Positions 6,835 to 14,519 of a DNA stretch of 31,800 bases are shown here, in pieces. The notes beneath the pieces were generated by a model that was given only the letters and a program-made list of their open reading frames with translations, did no database searches and was not told the origin of the DNA. The translations under genes were made by a program, and so were the position numbers. The stretch is from positions 1 through 31,800 of the forward strand of contig DATJIA010000308.1 of the NCBI GenBank assembly GCA_035493675.1, written 5' to 3'. Source of the stretch: JAIOQA01 sp035493675 (GTDB lineage Bacteria > Myxococcota_A > Polyangia > Haliangiales > Haliangiaceae). How positions within the stretch are numbered: position 1 is the stretch's first letter; each line of letters starts with the position of its first letter.

Positions 6835-9255
6835 GCTCGCCGGGCAGCCGTCGAAGCCGGCCGGGATGCTCTGCTCGTCGGTCGACGCGTCGATCGACAA
6901 GAGGAAGTTGATCAGGTCCGCCTTGCGCTGCGCGATCTCCTGATCGCTGCCGGTGTGCAGCCACACCGGGCTGCCCGCCTCGGCGTGCGCGAGCCACGTC
7001 GGATCGTCGAACAGATCCTGCAGCGACTTCGCCTGGCCGTGGTGGAGATACGGCGCGCCGAGCGACAGGCCGTACAAGGACGGGATGTTGTAGCCGAGGC
7101 TGCCCTGCGCCGGGACGACGTTGCCGTTGACCAAGCGCTGCTCGAGCGACGCGGATCCGAACGTGCCGAGGTTGCGCAGCACGCACGCGACCTGCTCGGG
7201 CGGGCGCTGGCCGCCGGCGACCGGCTCCTGCTGGATCTGGAAGCCGGCCTGGCTCCAGCCGAGGCCCCACACCTTCGGCGGCGTGAACGCCGTCGTGTGC
7301 AGATCCGAGACGCGCTGCGCGTCGGGCGCGAAGAACGCGCGCGACGCGGTCCAGCCGGGACCGCCGTGGCACTGATCGCAGCCCGCGTTCGCGTGGGTCG
7401 CGTCGCTCTCGCCGAAGACGATCGCGCCGCGCGCGACCGAGTCCTTGTCGAGCGCGCGCTTGCCGCGCGGCGGGCGGATCGTCTTCACCCACGCCTCGAT
7501 CTTGTCCCAGTCGCGCACGCACACCGTGGTCTGCGCGATGATCGACTTGACCGGCGTCGACAGGCCGCCCGGCTGCGACGCGGTGTTCGGGTCGACGTTC
7601 ACGCGCGCTTCGGCGGTGAGATCGCCGCACGTGCCGGTGCCCGCGGTGGTGACCGCGCCGAGGCCGCCGGAGACGCCGCGCGTGTTGCGCTCGAAGTCGT
7701 GGATCTCGTCGAAGATGCCGGTCCAGTTCAGGACGCGTTGCTTCTGCGCCTCGTTCGCGTGGTGCGAGAAGGTGCCGTCCATCGACGTCGTCTCGCGCGG
7801 GCCGGCGTTGAAGCTCCACGTGATGTTGTCGCTGAGGCCGTCGGGATGGCACGAGCCGCAGTCCGACCAGCCGTTCTTCGACCAGCGGCCGCGGCCGGTG
7901 AAGTAGAAGCGACGGCCCGCCGCGGTGTCGCTGTCCTCCGCCGCGATCGCCGCCGACTCGACGGTCTTGGTCAGCGTCTGCAGCGAGAGATCGACGACGC
8001 CGAGCTGCCGCGTCACCCAGCAGTTGACGTACGCGAAGCTGCCCGCGTGGTTGACGACGATGCCGGTCGGGTTCTGGCACGCCTTGGTCGAGCCGGCGGG
8101 GACGGTGTTGAGCTCGATCTGCTTGTTGCGGTTCGAGCCGAAGACCGGCGCGCTGCCGGTGTACTGGATGCGCTGGATCGTGTCGGCGCCGCGCGAGACG
8201 TAGTACGCGACGCTGGTGCCGACGAACGAGACGTCGACGGTGTCGGCGAGGAAGAAGCGCGTGCTGGTCGGATCGGTGTTGTCCTTGACCAGCTTGGCGA
8301 GGTTCGCCGAGCCGAGCGCGCCGGTGTCTTCGGCGTTCGCGGCGAGATCGATCACGTACGCGACCGGCTGCACGTTCGCCTGGAAATCGAGCGGCGGCGC
8401 CGGCGACGCCGACACCGACGGGATGTAGACCTTGGTGCCCGCGATGCCCGCGGCGTAGAGCTGGTTCGGCGAGACCTGCACGGTCGCGGTGCCCGACGGC
8501 GCGGTCGACGGCGCGAAGCCGGAGTCGCGCGGCGCGAGCACGATCGCCTTCAGCTCGTGCAGATCGCCGGACGCGAGCAGGTGGACGTGACCCTCGCGGC
8601 TGGCGTCGGTCGCCTCGGTGCCGATCGGCGCGCCGTAGAACGACGGCACGACCACGGTCTCGTCGGCGTCCGATTGATCGCCGTTGTTGGTGACGCTGAT
8701 CGCGCGCGGGCGATCGACGTCGACGCTCTTGGTGATCGCCATCGTGGCGGTGTCGATCGCGGACACGCGGCTCTCGGCGAATTCGGCGACGTACAAGGTC
8801 GCGCCGGTCGGCGACAGCGCGAGGCCGGTCGGCTCGCTGCCGACGTCGACCGAGGCGCTCACGCTCGGGCTCGCGGTGTCGATGCCGGTGATCTTCACGA
8901 CCGTCGCGCTCGCGCGGTTCGCGACGTACGCGGTGTGATCGTCGGGCGCGATCACGACCGCGCTCGGCTCGTCGCCGGTCGTGATCGTCGCGCGCGCGGA
9001 CTGCGCGACCGCGTCGAAGATCGTCACCGACTTGGTCTCCGGGTTCACCATGATCACGGTCTGGTCGTCACCGGTGATCGCGACCGTCGACGACTTCGAC
9101 GCGCGCTTCAGCACCGGCACCGGCGCGGCGTCGGCGCTATTGCCCGCATCGGGTGTGTTCGGTTGCACGCTGCCGCCGCACGCGGCGAGGCAGCTCGCAG
9201 CGACGGTCGCAGCGATTCCGATCTTTTTTTGTCGTACGAGATCATTTTTTGTCAT
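6832..9255 (-). CDS. Lipoprotein with beta-propeller and di-haem (MauG/CcpA-type) domains
   Basis: An 807-aa exported lipoprotein. The signal peptide ends in lipobox LAAC (Cys26). Residues about 55-430 contain repeats of the YVTN/SMP-30 beta-propeller type (for example GDEPSAVVIAPDDHTAYVAN and GSEPTGLALSPTGATLYVAE). The C-terminal half is like di-haem cytochrome c peroxidases and MauG proteins: haem-binding CGSCH at 466-470 and CDQCH at 626-630, then a YNIPSLYGLSLGAPYLHHG segment (722-740) with the typical late His residues. The start is ATG 9255, preceded by a strong GGAGGAG site. It is likely attached to the outer membrane or envelope and does electron transfer, peroxide reduction or oxidation of a surface substrate. 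A sigma-54 promoter lies 34-49 bp upstream and the divergent gene encodes a sigma-54-type activator, so it is probably the regulated target. Confidence 0.87.
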   Translation of the reverse strand: MTKNDLVRQKKIGIAATVAASCLAACGGSVQPNTPDAGNSADAAPVPVLKRASKSSTVAITGDDQTVIMVNPETKSVTIFDAVAQSARATITTGDEPSAVVIAPDDHTAYVANRASATVVKITGIDTASPSVSASVDVGSEPTGLALSPTGATLYVAEFAESRVSAIDTATMAITKSVDVDRPRAISVTNNGDQSDADETVVVPSFYGAPIGTEATDASREGHVHLLASGDLHELKAIVLAPRDSGFAPSTAPSGTATVQVSPNQLYAAGIAGTKVYIPSVSASPAPPLDFQANVQPVAYVIDLAANAEDTGALGSANLAKLVKDNTDPTSTRFFLADTVDVSFVGTSVAYYVSRGADTIQRIQYTGSAPVFGSNRNKQIELNTVPAGSTKACQNPTGIVVNHAGSFAYVNCWVTRQLGVVDLSLQTLTKTVESAAIAAEDSDTAAGRRFYFTGRGRWSKNGWSDCGSCHPDGLSDNITWSFNAGPRETTSMDGTFSHHANEAQKQRVLNWTGIFDEIHDFERNTRGVSGGLGAVTTAGTGTCGDLTAEARVNVDPNTASQPGGLSTPVKSIIAQTTVCVRDWDKIEAWVKTIRPPRGKRALDKDSVARGAIVFGESDATHANAGCDQCHGGPGWTASRAFFAPDAQRVSDLHTTAFTPPKVWGLGWSQAGFQIQQEPVAGGQRPPEQVACVLRNLGTFGSASLEQRLVNGNVVPAQGSLGYNIPSLYGLSLGAPYLHHGQAKSLQDLFDDPTWLAHAEAGSPVWLHTGSDQEIAQRKADLINFLLSIDASTDEQSIPAGFDGCPAS

Positions 9256-9288
9256 CGCGATTCTCCTCCTCGAGTGGGGAGCGGCCAT

Positions 9289-9304
9289 AGCGACGGACGT
9301 GCCA
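9289..9304 (-). promoter_or_regulatory. Sigma-54 (-24/-12) promoter for the di-haem lipoprotein gene
   Basis: On the minus strand TGGCACG, 4 nt, TCGCT, with GG and GC separated by exactly 10 nt as the RpoN consensus (TGGCACG-N4-TTGCW) requires. The one clear mismatch is TCGC for TTGC. Transcription would start near 9279, leaving a 20-25-nt leader with the GGAGGAG ribosome site. Confidence 0.65.
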
Positions 9305-9368
9305 TCGCTTTTCGGCGCGGTTTCCGTCGACGAAACGGTCACTTGCCCCGACGAAGAGCGCCCGGCGT

Positions 9369-9380
9369 GACACGCGTGTC
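9369..9380. promoter_or_regulatory. Perfect 12-bp palindrome, candidate activator site
   Basis: GACACGCGTGTC lies about 95 bp upstream of the predicted sigma-54 start, inside the range typical of enhancer sites, and about 120 bp before the activator gene. A second, looser dyad GTTTC-N7-GAAAC occurs at 9320-9336. Binding by the adjacent activator is inferred. Confidence 0.4.
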
Positions 9381-9480
9381 CGAGCCCGCGCCGAAATCGC
9401 AGAGGCACGCGATCGGCCGGCCGCGGCCGCGATTCGCGCGCGCGCGCACGCCGATGCGACAGCGAACGTCGATCCACCTC

Positions 9481-9486
9481 TATACT
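9481..9486 (+). promoter_or_regulatory. -10 box TATACT of the FHA activator gene
   Basis: TATACT matches TATAAT at five of six positions and ends 9 nt before the ATG at 9496. I see no Shine-Dalgarno between them, so the transcript is probably leaderless or nearly so. No clear -35 box is visible. Confidence 0.5.
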
Positions 9487-9495
9487 GGTTCCCGC

Positions 9496-10869
9496 ATGTG
9501 GCAGACGGCGCGGGACAGCGAGCAGCCGGAGCGAAGCGACCAGCCGCCCCAGCCCGGCTTCGTGATCGTGTGGAGCGGAGACACGCCGGCGCTCATGACC
9601 TTCCACGTCACCGGCGCGGGCCTCGTGCTCGGACGCGAGCTGCTCGGTCCGACGACCACCGATGATCGGATCTCGCGCCAGCACGCGCGCCTGCGCTGGA
9701 ACGGGCCGTCGTTCGCGATCGCGGATCTCGGCAGCCGCAACGGCACCTTCGTCGGCGGCCAGCCGATCGTCGACGGCGAGATCACGGTGGTGCCGCCGTG
9801 CGTGGTGCGCGCCGGCCGCACGGTCGGGATCCTCTTGTCGGACGTGCGCCGCTACGAGGAGACCGACATCCAGCTCGACGGCGACGTCGTGGTCGGCCCC
9901 GTGCTCGCGGACGCGTGGGCGCAGATCGGGCGCGCCGCGCAGAACGGCGACACGCTGCTGCTGACCGGCGAGAGCGGCACCGGCAAGGAGCTCGCCGCGC
10001 GCCAGTTCCATCGCGCGAGCGGCGCGACCGGAGACTTGATCGCGGTCAACTGCGCCGCGATCCCGGCCGGCGTCGCGGAGCGGCTCTTGTTCGGCGCGAA
10101 GAAGGGCGCGTACTCCGGCGCCGATCGCGACGCCGACGGATATCTCGTCGCCGCCGACAACGGTACCCTCTTCCTCGACGAGATCGGCGAGCTCGAGCTG
10201 CCCGTGCAGGCGAAGCTCCTGCGCGTGCTCGAGACCCACGAGGTCATGCCGCTCGGCGCCGCGAAGCCGCGCACCGTGAGCCTCAAGATCGTCGCCGCCA
10301 CGCTCCGCGATCTGCGCGGCGACGTCGCGGCCGGCCGCTTCCGCGACGATCTCTACTATCGCGTCGGTCGTCCCGAGGTGCGCTTGCCCGCGCTGCGCCA
10401 GCGCCTGGAAGACGTGCCGTGGCTCGTCTATCGCGAGATCCAGCGCGCCGCGCCCGAGCTCGGCGTGCACTCGACGCTGATCGAGGCGTGCCTGCTGCGT
10501 CCGTGGCCCGGCAACGTGCGCGAGCTGGTCGGCGAGGTGCGCCGCGCCGCGTTCGGCGCGCGCGACACCGCGAAGAAGGTCGTGCGCTCCGAGGATCTCG
10601 ACGCGTCGGCGGGCATGATCCTCGACGGCGCGATCGGCCCGACGACGGTCAACCTCGCCGCCCACCCGACCAACCCGATGCTCGCGCAGCGCAAGCCCGC
10701 GCCCCTCCCCGATCACGACTCGATCGTCGCCGCGCTCAAGACCGAAGAGGGCAACGTCACGCGCGCCGCGCGCGCGCTCGGCCTGCACCGCAATCAGCTG
10801 CGCCGCTACATCGCGAAGCACCCCGACCTGGCGGAGATGCTGTCGCGCGAAGAGACCGAAGCCGAGTAG
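9496..10869 (+). CDS. FHA-domain sigma-54-type transcriptional activator
   Basis: A 457-aa regulator. Residues about 22-115 form an FHA phosphothreonine-binding domain (GR at 46-47, SRQH at 60-63, NG at 82-83), so it probably senses a Ser/Thr kinase signal rather than a two-component phosphate. The AAA+ domain follows: Walker A GESGTGKE at 158-165, sigma-54 contact loop GAYSGA at 204-209 (instead of GAFTGA), Walker B TLFLDEIGEL at about 224-233, arginine region RFRDDLYYR at 281-289 and sensor II WPGNVREL at 337-344. A Fis-type helix-turn-helix (NVTRAARALGLHRNQLRRYI) is at 420-439. It is divergent from the di-haem lipoprotein gene, whose promoter looks sigma-54-dependent, so local control is likely. 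The variant loop could weaken or modify contact with RpoN. Confidence 0.92.
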   Translation: MWQTARDSEQPERSDQPPQPGFVIVWSGDTPALMTFHVTGAGLVLGRELLGPTTTDDRISRQHARLRWNGPSFAIADLGSRNGTFVGGQPIVDGEITVVPPCVVRAGRTVGILLSDVRRYEETDIQLDGDVVVGPVLADAWAQIGRAAQNGDTLLLTGESGTGKELAARQFHRASGATGDLIAVNCAAIPAGVAERLLFGAKKGAYSGADRDADGYLVAADNGTLFLDEIGELELPVQAKLLRVLETHEVMPLGAAKPRTVSLKIVAATLRDLRGDVAAGRFRDDLYYRVGRPEVRLPALRQRLEDVPWLVYREIQRAAPELGVHSTLIEACLLRPWPGNVRELVGEVRRAAFGARDTAKKVVRSEDLDASAGMILDGAIGPTTVNLAAHPTNPMLAQRKPAPLPDHDSIVAALKTEEGNVTRAARALGLHRNQLRRYIAKHPDLAEMLSREETEAE

Positions 10870-10874
10870 CGCGC

Positions 10875-11756
10875 GTGAGCAAGAGCCTGTACGGCGCGAT
10901 CGTCGTGCTCGTGCCCGCCGCGGCGATCGCGCTCGGGCTCGCGTACGGGCCCGTGAGCACCGGCTGGCCCTGGGTGTTCTTCGGCGTGAACCTCGTGTTC
11001 GGCACGATGGGCCTCTTGGTCGCGACCGCGATCACGTACGCGATCCTGCGCCGCCGCGATCTGATCGCCCCGACGATCGGCACCGGCATCTTCGCGCTCG
11101 CGTTCGGCGGCACGTTCCCGGCGACGATGTACCAGACCTTGATGCTCCACCGCGATCGCGCGATCACGATCGACGCCGGCGCGCTCGGATCGATCACCCG
11201 CGATCGCCCGGTGCGCGCGATCGTGCGCGGCGCCTGGCGCGACGATCTCGCCGCGCGCGGCACCTACCGCTGGACCGCGCCGCGCGTCGCCGACGCCCAC
11301 GGCTGCAACGTGTACGAGAAGCACTACTGCCGCGTCCCGATCGTCGGCGAGGCGTGGCGCGAGGGTGATCCGGTCCTCGCGATCACCGACTGCGCGACCG
11401 CGCCGGGCGAGGGCGTGCGCGCGCTCGAGGTCACGCTCTACCCCGCCGACGAGCCGTCGAACCTCGGCGCGATGGATCTCGAGGATCGCGACGACAAGGA
11501 CCGGATCGATCGCGTCAGCTGCCTCGATCGCCCCGACGACACCCACCCGGATCTCTCGCGCGCGAAGTTCCGCTTCGATCCCGCGCGCGGCTTCCTCGCG
11601 ATCGCGCCGGCGCCGGGCCACGACGACAACCCGATCGGCGCGGCGATCTTCTGCGGCGTGTTCCTGCTCGCGATCCTCGCCTATCTGTGCAAGCGCGACC
11701 TCCGCCACGCCCGCGTGCTCACGCGCGCCGAGCGGGACGCGCGCGCCGGCGCATGA
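10875..11756 (+). CDS. Membrane protein of unknown function
   Basis: A 293-aa protein. It has three hydrophobic segments in the first 90 residues (about 5-27, 32-58 and 68-90), a soluble middle part of about 150 residues with four cysteines (CNVYEKHYC, then DCA, then SCLD) that could form disulfides outside the cytoplasm, and a last membrane helix (AAIFCGVFLLAILAYLC) before a basic tail. The start is GTG, 5 nt after the activator stop, so it is co-transcribed with the activator. The 3' end overlaps the lysozyme gene by 38 bp. I do not recognise a family. Its position makes it a possible member of the same sigma-54 module, but nothing in its sequence proves that. Confidence 0.75.
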   Translation: MSKSLYGAIVVLVPAAAIALGLAYGPVSTGWPWVFFGVNLVFGTMGLLVATAITYAILRRRDLIAPTIGTGIFALAFGGTFPATMYQTLMLHRDRAITIDAGALGSITRDRPVRAIVRGAWRDDLAARGTYRWTAPRVADAHGCNVYEKHYCRVPIVGEAWREGDPVLAITDCATAPGEGVRALEVTLYPADEPSNLGAMDLEDRDDKDRIDRVSCLDRPDDTHPDLSRAKFRFDPARGFLAIAPAPGHDDNPIGAAIFCGVFLLAILAYLCKRDLRHARVLTRAERDARAGA

Positions 11757-13113
11757 TCAGCGGCAGCGCGAACGCGATCCCGATCAGCGACGCGCGGCCG
11801 TTGCACGCGCTGCAGCCGCCGAGCAAGCCGCCGCCGTTCGATCCGCCGCCGTTCGATCCACCGCCGCCGCCGGGCGCATCGATCCGCGTCACGCGCACCG
11901 CATCGAACACGAGCTGCACGTTCCCCGCGAGCGGCTCGCCGGTGTTGTCGCCGAGATGGATCGACTGCTTGCCGCCCGCCGCGAAGTCGTACTCGCCGAT
12001 CACCTGCCAGCCGTCGGCCGCCGTCTGATCGACGAGCGCGTTGTCGACGCGCCCGCCGTGCGTGACGACGTACGTCGCGAGCTTCGACTGCGCGTACTTC
12101 GACGCGGTGTAGACCTCGACGCGATAGTCGCCGGCCTCCGCGAAGTAGAGCTCCCACGTCGCGTAGTTCGCCTCGGCCGCGTCGCTGGTCGCGTGCGTCC
12201 ACGTCAGATCGTTCTGCCAGCCCGCGTCGGTCGCGGTGCGGAGGTACTGCGCGTCGCCGCCGCCGACGAAGCACGCGTCGCCGTCGTCGATCACGCCGCC
12301 GCTCGCGTCGATCACGCCGCACGGCTTGCAGTCCGCGGGGCACGTGTCGGTGCTCTCGCCCGCGGCGGTCGCGCAGGTGCCGTCGCCGCAGGTCGCGTGC
12401 TGCCCGGCGAAGTCGACCAGCGCCGCGAGATCGCCGTCGAACCGATCGCGATCGACGTCGCCGCTGATCCCGGCCACGCGCCCGGTCGCGCTGTACTGCC
12501 AGAACGTCCACGTCGTCCACGGCCCCGGGATGTCGGGGCACGTCACGCCCCACTGCGCGACCCACAGCGGATTGCCGGATTGATCGGCGCCGCCGACCTG
12601 GTCCTGCCAGAAGTACTTGCCGACGTAGATCATCGGCGCGCGCCCGATCTTCTCCGCGACGTGATCCGTCCACGCGCGCACCGCGGCGGCGACCTCGGCC
12701 GGCGCCTTGCCGCCGGTCGTCTCGACGTCGATCGTCGGCGGCAGATCGCCGGGCGCGAGCGGGCCCATCGCGTCGAGCATCATGTCGGCCTGCGCGATCG
12801 GATCCTGCGCCGGCTCGAAGAATTGATAGACGCCGCGGATCACGCCCGCCTGCTTCGCGCCCGCCCAGTTCGTCGCGAACTTCGAGTCGGGGAAGTCGAG
12901 GCCGTCGGACGTGCGGATGATCGCGTAGTCGATGCCCGCGCCCTTCACCGCCGCCCAATCGATCGTGCCCTGGTACACCGAGACGTCGATGCCCTCGACG
13001 ACCGCGTTGGGGCAGACCTTCACCTCGACGCGCTTGGTGCCGGTCGCGCGCGGATCCGGATCCGCGCACGCCGCGACGACGATCGCGCCCATAGCTACCC
13101 GGCGAAGGAACAT
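11719..13113 (-). CDS. GH25 lysozyme-like surface protein with MYXO-CTERM-like anchor
   Basis: A 464-aa exported protein. Residues about 37-235 are a glycoside hydrolase family 25 (lysozyme M1) domain: GIDVSVYQG with Asp43, then TIDVETT with Asp129 and Glu131 as the catalytic pair, and FWQYSATG near the end. A Cys-rich CGDGTC...ESTDTCPADC unit of the type common in myxobacterial surface proteins is at 242-262. Residues about 280-410 resemble a golvesin C-terminal-like beta domain (YATWELYFAEAGDYRVEVYT). A Gly/Ser linker leads to a C-terminal CSAC, hydrophobic helix and MRRRAR tail (434-459), a MYXO-CTERM-like sorting signal. The N-terminus also has a lipobox-like VAAC (Cys16). It probably cleaves peptidoglycan, either of prey or of the cell itself. 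The start is ATG 13113, after a TATCTT box. Confidence 0.9.
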   Translation of the reverse strand: MFLRRVAMGAIVVAACADPDPRATGTKRVEVKVCPNAVVEGIDVSVYQGTIDWAAVKGAGIDYAIIRTSDGLDFPDSKFATNWAGAKQAGVIRGVYQFFEPAQDPIAQADMMLDAMGPLAPGDLPPTIDVETTGGKAPAEVAAAVRAWTDHVAEKIGRAPMIYVGKYFWQDQVGGADQSGNPLWVAQWGVTCPDIPGPWTTWTFWQYSATGRVAGISGDVDRDRFDGDLAALVDFAGQHATCGDGTCATAAGESTDTCPADCKPCGVIDASGGVIDDGDACFVGGGDAQYLRTATDAGWQNDLTWTHATSDAAEANYATWELYFAEAGDYRVEVYTASKYAQSKLATYVVTHGGRVDNALVDQTAADGWQVIGEYDFAAGGKQSIHLGDNTGEPLAGNVQLVFDAVRVTRIDAPGGGGGSNGGGSNGGGLLGGCSACNGRASLIGIAFALPLIMRRRARPARRA

Positions 13114-13121
13114 TGCCGCCG

Positions 13122-13127
13122 AAGATA
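13122..13127 (-). promoter_or_regulatory. -10-like TATCTT before the GH25 gene
   Basis: TATCTT, 8 nt, ATG at 13113; no ribosome site between. It fits the leaderless pattern of the window. Confidence 0.4.
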
Positions 13128-13268
13128 GCAAGCCGCGTGCCTCGGTCTTACCAATTCCGCGCACCCTCAACCCCGCGAAGACGCGCGACCGCGCGGCGTT
13201 ATTGCGACGCTTTGCGACGCGCGCGCTGCACACGACTGTCCTCAGCGACGGCTACTCGGATTGCGCCT

Positions 13269-14012
13269 TCATTCGCTCGGCCCGGGGCGCTCGTCGATGC
13301 CGACCAGCCCGTGCTTCCGCCAGCCCTCGGTGAGGAGCCAGCAGGTCGGGAACCTCACCGGTAGCGCTTCGTAGTCGCGCGGCCATCGGAAGGGACGCGC
13401 GTGATGCTTCCATCCCTCGAAGGCGATCGCGGTCGAGTAGGGGTCGAGGCGCCACGATCGACCGACGTCTTCGCGATGCTTGCGCCAGTTGTTGAGCACG
13501 TACGCGAACGCGCTGCGCGCCTGGCGCGGCGTCTTGATCTGGCGCGCGTGATAGCGATCCGGGAACACGCGTCCCTTGCGCGTGCGCATCGCGCGATTGA
13601 TCCGGCGCGCGAACGAGATCTCGAACGCACGAACGCCGCGCGACAGCGCGCGCTCGTCGTGGGCTTCGACCAGCAGGTGCACGTGGTTCGACTGGATGCT
13701 CACGTGGACGATGCGGAAGTCTTCGCGCGCGTGCATGCGGATCAGCGCCCACGATACGCACTGGTACGCGCGCCGCTTCCGCAGCCGCTCGACGTCGCGC
13801 GCGACGCGCACCGTGATGTGAACCGGATGATGTCGCGACAGCTTCGGGCGAGCGACATGCGGCATCCCGGCTTTCACGCCGTTCGCCGGCTTGCGCCCGG
13901 CGCCCTCGCGGCTGCCGCCGTGCATCCGCTTGGTCTTCGCGCGCTTCCGCGGGAAGCGGATCGGGAGCTGACCGCTCGCTCGGCTCGACGCGCGCTTTCG
14001 GCCTCGACCCAT
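13269..14012 (-). CDS. REP-associated tyrosine transposase (RAYT, Y1/IS200-like)
   Basis: A 247-aa single-strand DNA transposase of the TnpA_REP type, which in other bacteria cuts and joins repetitive extragenic palindromes. It has a basic N-terminus with GGSREGAGRKP, HHPVHITVRV at 61-70, the metal-binding HUH motif NHVH (His110, His112) and the candidate catalytic Tyr171 in AFAYVLNNWRKH; the Tyr in LDPYS is downstream. The start at ATG 14012 gives the usual length, and a longer frame to 14090 adds nothing conserved. Hairpins lie just upstream (14043-14096). The single gene has no terminal repeats that I can see and looks domesticated rather than part of an insertion sequence. A related copy is at the right edge of the window. 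Confidence 0.88.
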   Translation of the reverse strand: MGRGRKRASSRASGQLPIRFPRKRAKTKRMHGGSREGAGRKPANGVKAGMPHVARPKLSRHHPVHITVRVARDVERLRKRRAYQCVSWALIRMHAREDFRIVHVSIQSNHVHLLVEAHDERALSRGVRAFEISFARRINRAMRTRKGRVFPDRYHARQIKTPRQARSAFAYVLNNWRKHREDVGRSWRLDPYSTAIAFEGWKHHARPFRWPRDYEALPVRFPTCWLLTEGWRKHGLVGIDERPGPSE

Positions 14013-14042
14013 GATTCGGCTAATATCATTTTCGACGTACAG

Positions 14043-14096
14043 GCACAAGGCAGCGCGCCCCTGTGCTTTCCATTTCCCGAGCGCCGACATCGGCGC
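14043..14096. repeat. Two hairpins upstream of the RAYT gene
   Basis: GCACA-a-GG ... CC-c-TGTGC at 14043-14066 (one mismatch) and GCGCCGA-CA-TCGGCGC at 14081-14096 (7-bp perfect stem). They lie in the 159-bp gap between the RAYT and rraB-like genes. They may be REP-like substrates of the transposase; the link is inferred from position. Confidence 0.4.
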
Positions 14097-14171
14097 GGGC
14101 GCCTACGTCCGTGCGATCACGCGGCTCCGCGCCGGCGCCCGTTACAGATTTCGGTTCGGGTCTGGAACGAC

Positions 14172-14513
14172 CTAGGGGCGGGGCGCCTCGAGGTTGCCCG
14201 AGGTGCCCCAGCCGTCGGTGCGGCCTCCGAAAGGAGCGCTCATCTCGTCGAGCTCGCGCTGCGCCGTGATGACCGAGTCGTAGTCGAGCAGCATCTGCTT
14301 CGAGCAGTACACAGTCCGCTCCCCGCGATCGTTACGATCGATCGCGGCGACGTAGCCGAGCGCGCGTGCGCCGGTCGCGATCGATTCGGTGGCGCCGGCG
14401 CCGGCCGCGATCATGAAGTCGACGAGCATGGGCTTCGACATGTCACTGCCGCTTCCCGCGACGCGGCGGAGCGCGTCGCCATCGGCGTCGTCGGGATAGT
14501 CCGGCACCGACAT
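14172..14513 (-). CDS. RraB-like (ribonuclease E inhibitor B) domain protein
   Basis: A 113-aa protein resembling PF06877. It begins YPDDADGDALRRVAGSGSD, has KPMLVDF in the middle with ARALGY, and ends with the family-typical TVYCSKQMLLDYDSVITAQ, a helix ending ELDEM, and GGRTDGWGT. In E. coli RraB binds RNase E and lowers its activity; here the partner may be different. ATG 14513 follows the stop of the DmeF-like gene by 6 bp, so both are in one operon. It is about the size of the single-domain members. The family call is good; a true RNase E role is uncertain. Confidence 0.75.
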   Translation of the reverse strand: MSVPDYPDDADGDALRRVAGSGSDMSKPMLVDFMIAAGAGATESIATGARALGYVAAIDRNDRGERTVYCSKQMLLDYDSVITAQRELDEMSAPFGGRTDGWGTSGNLEAPRP

Positions 14514-14519
14514 CGCCCG

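Noticed and set aside
6955..9495. N-terminal extension of the FHA activator frame across the di-haem lipoprotein gene
   Set aside because: The 847 extra residues are antisense to a convincing lipoprotein and have no domain. The activator start at 9496 has its own -10 box.
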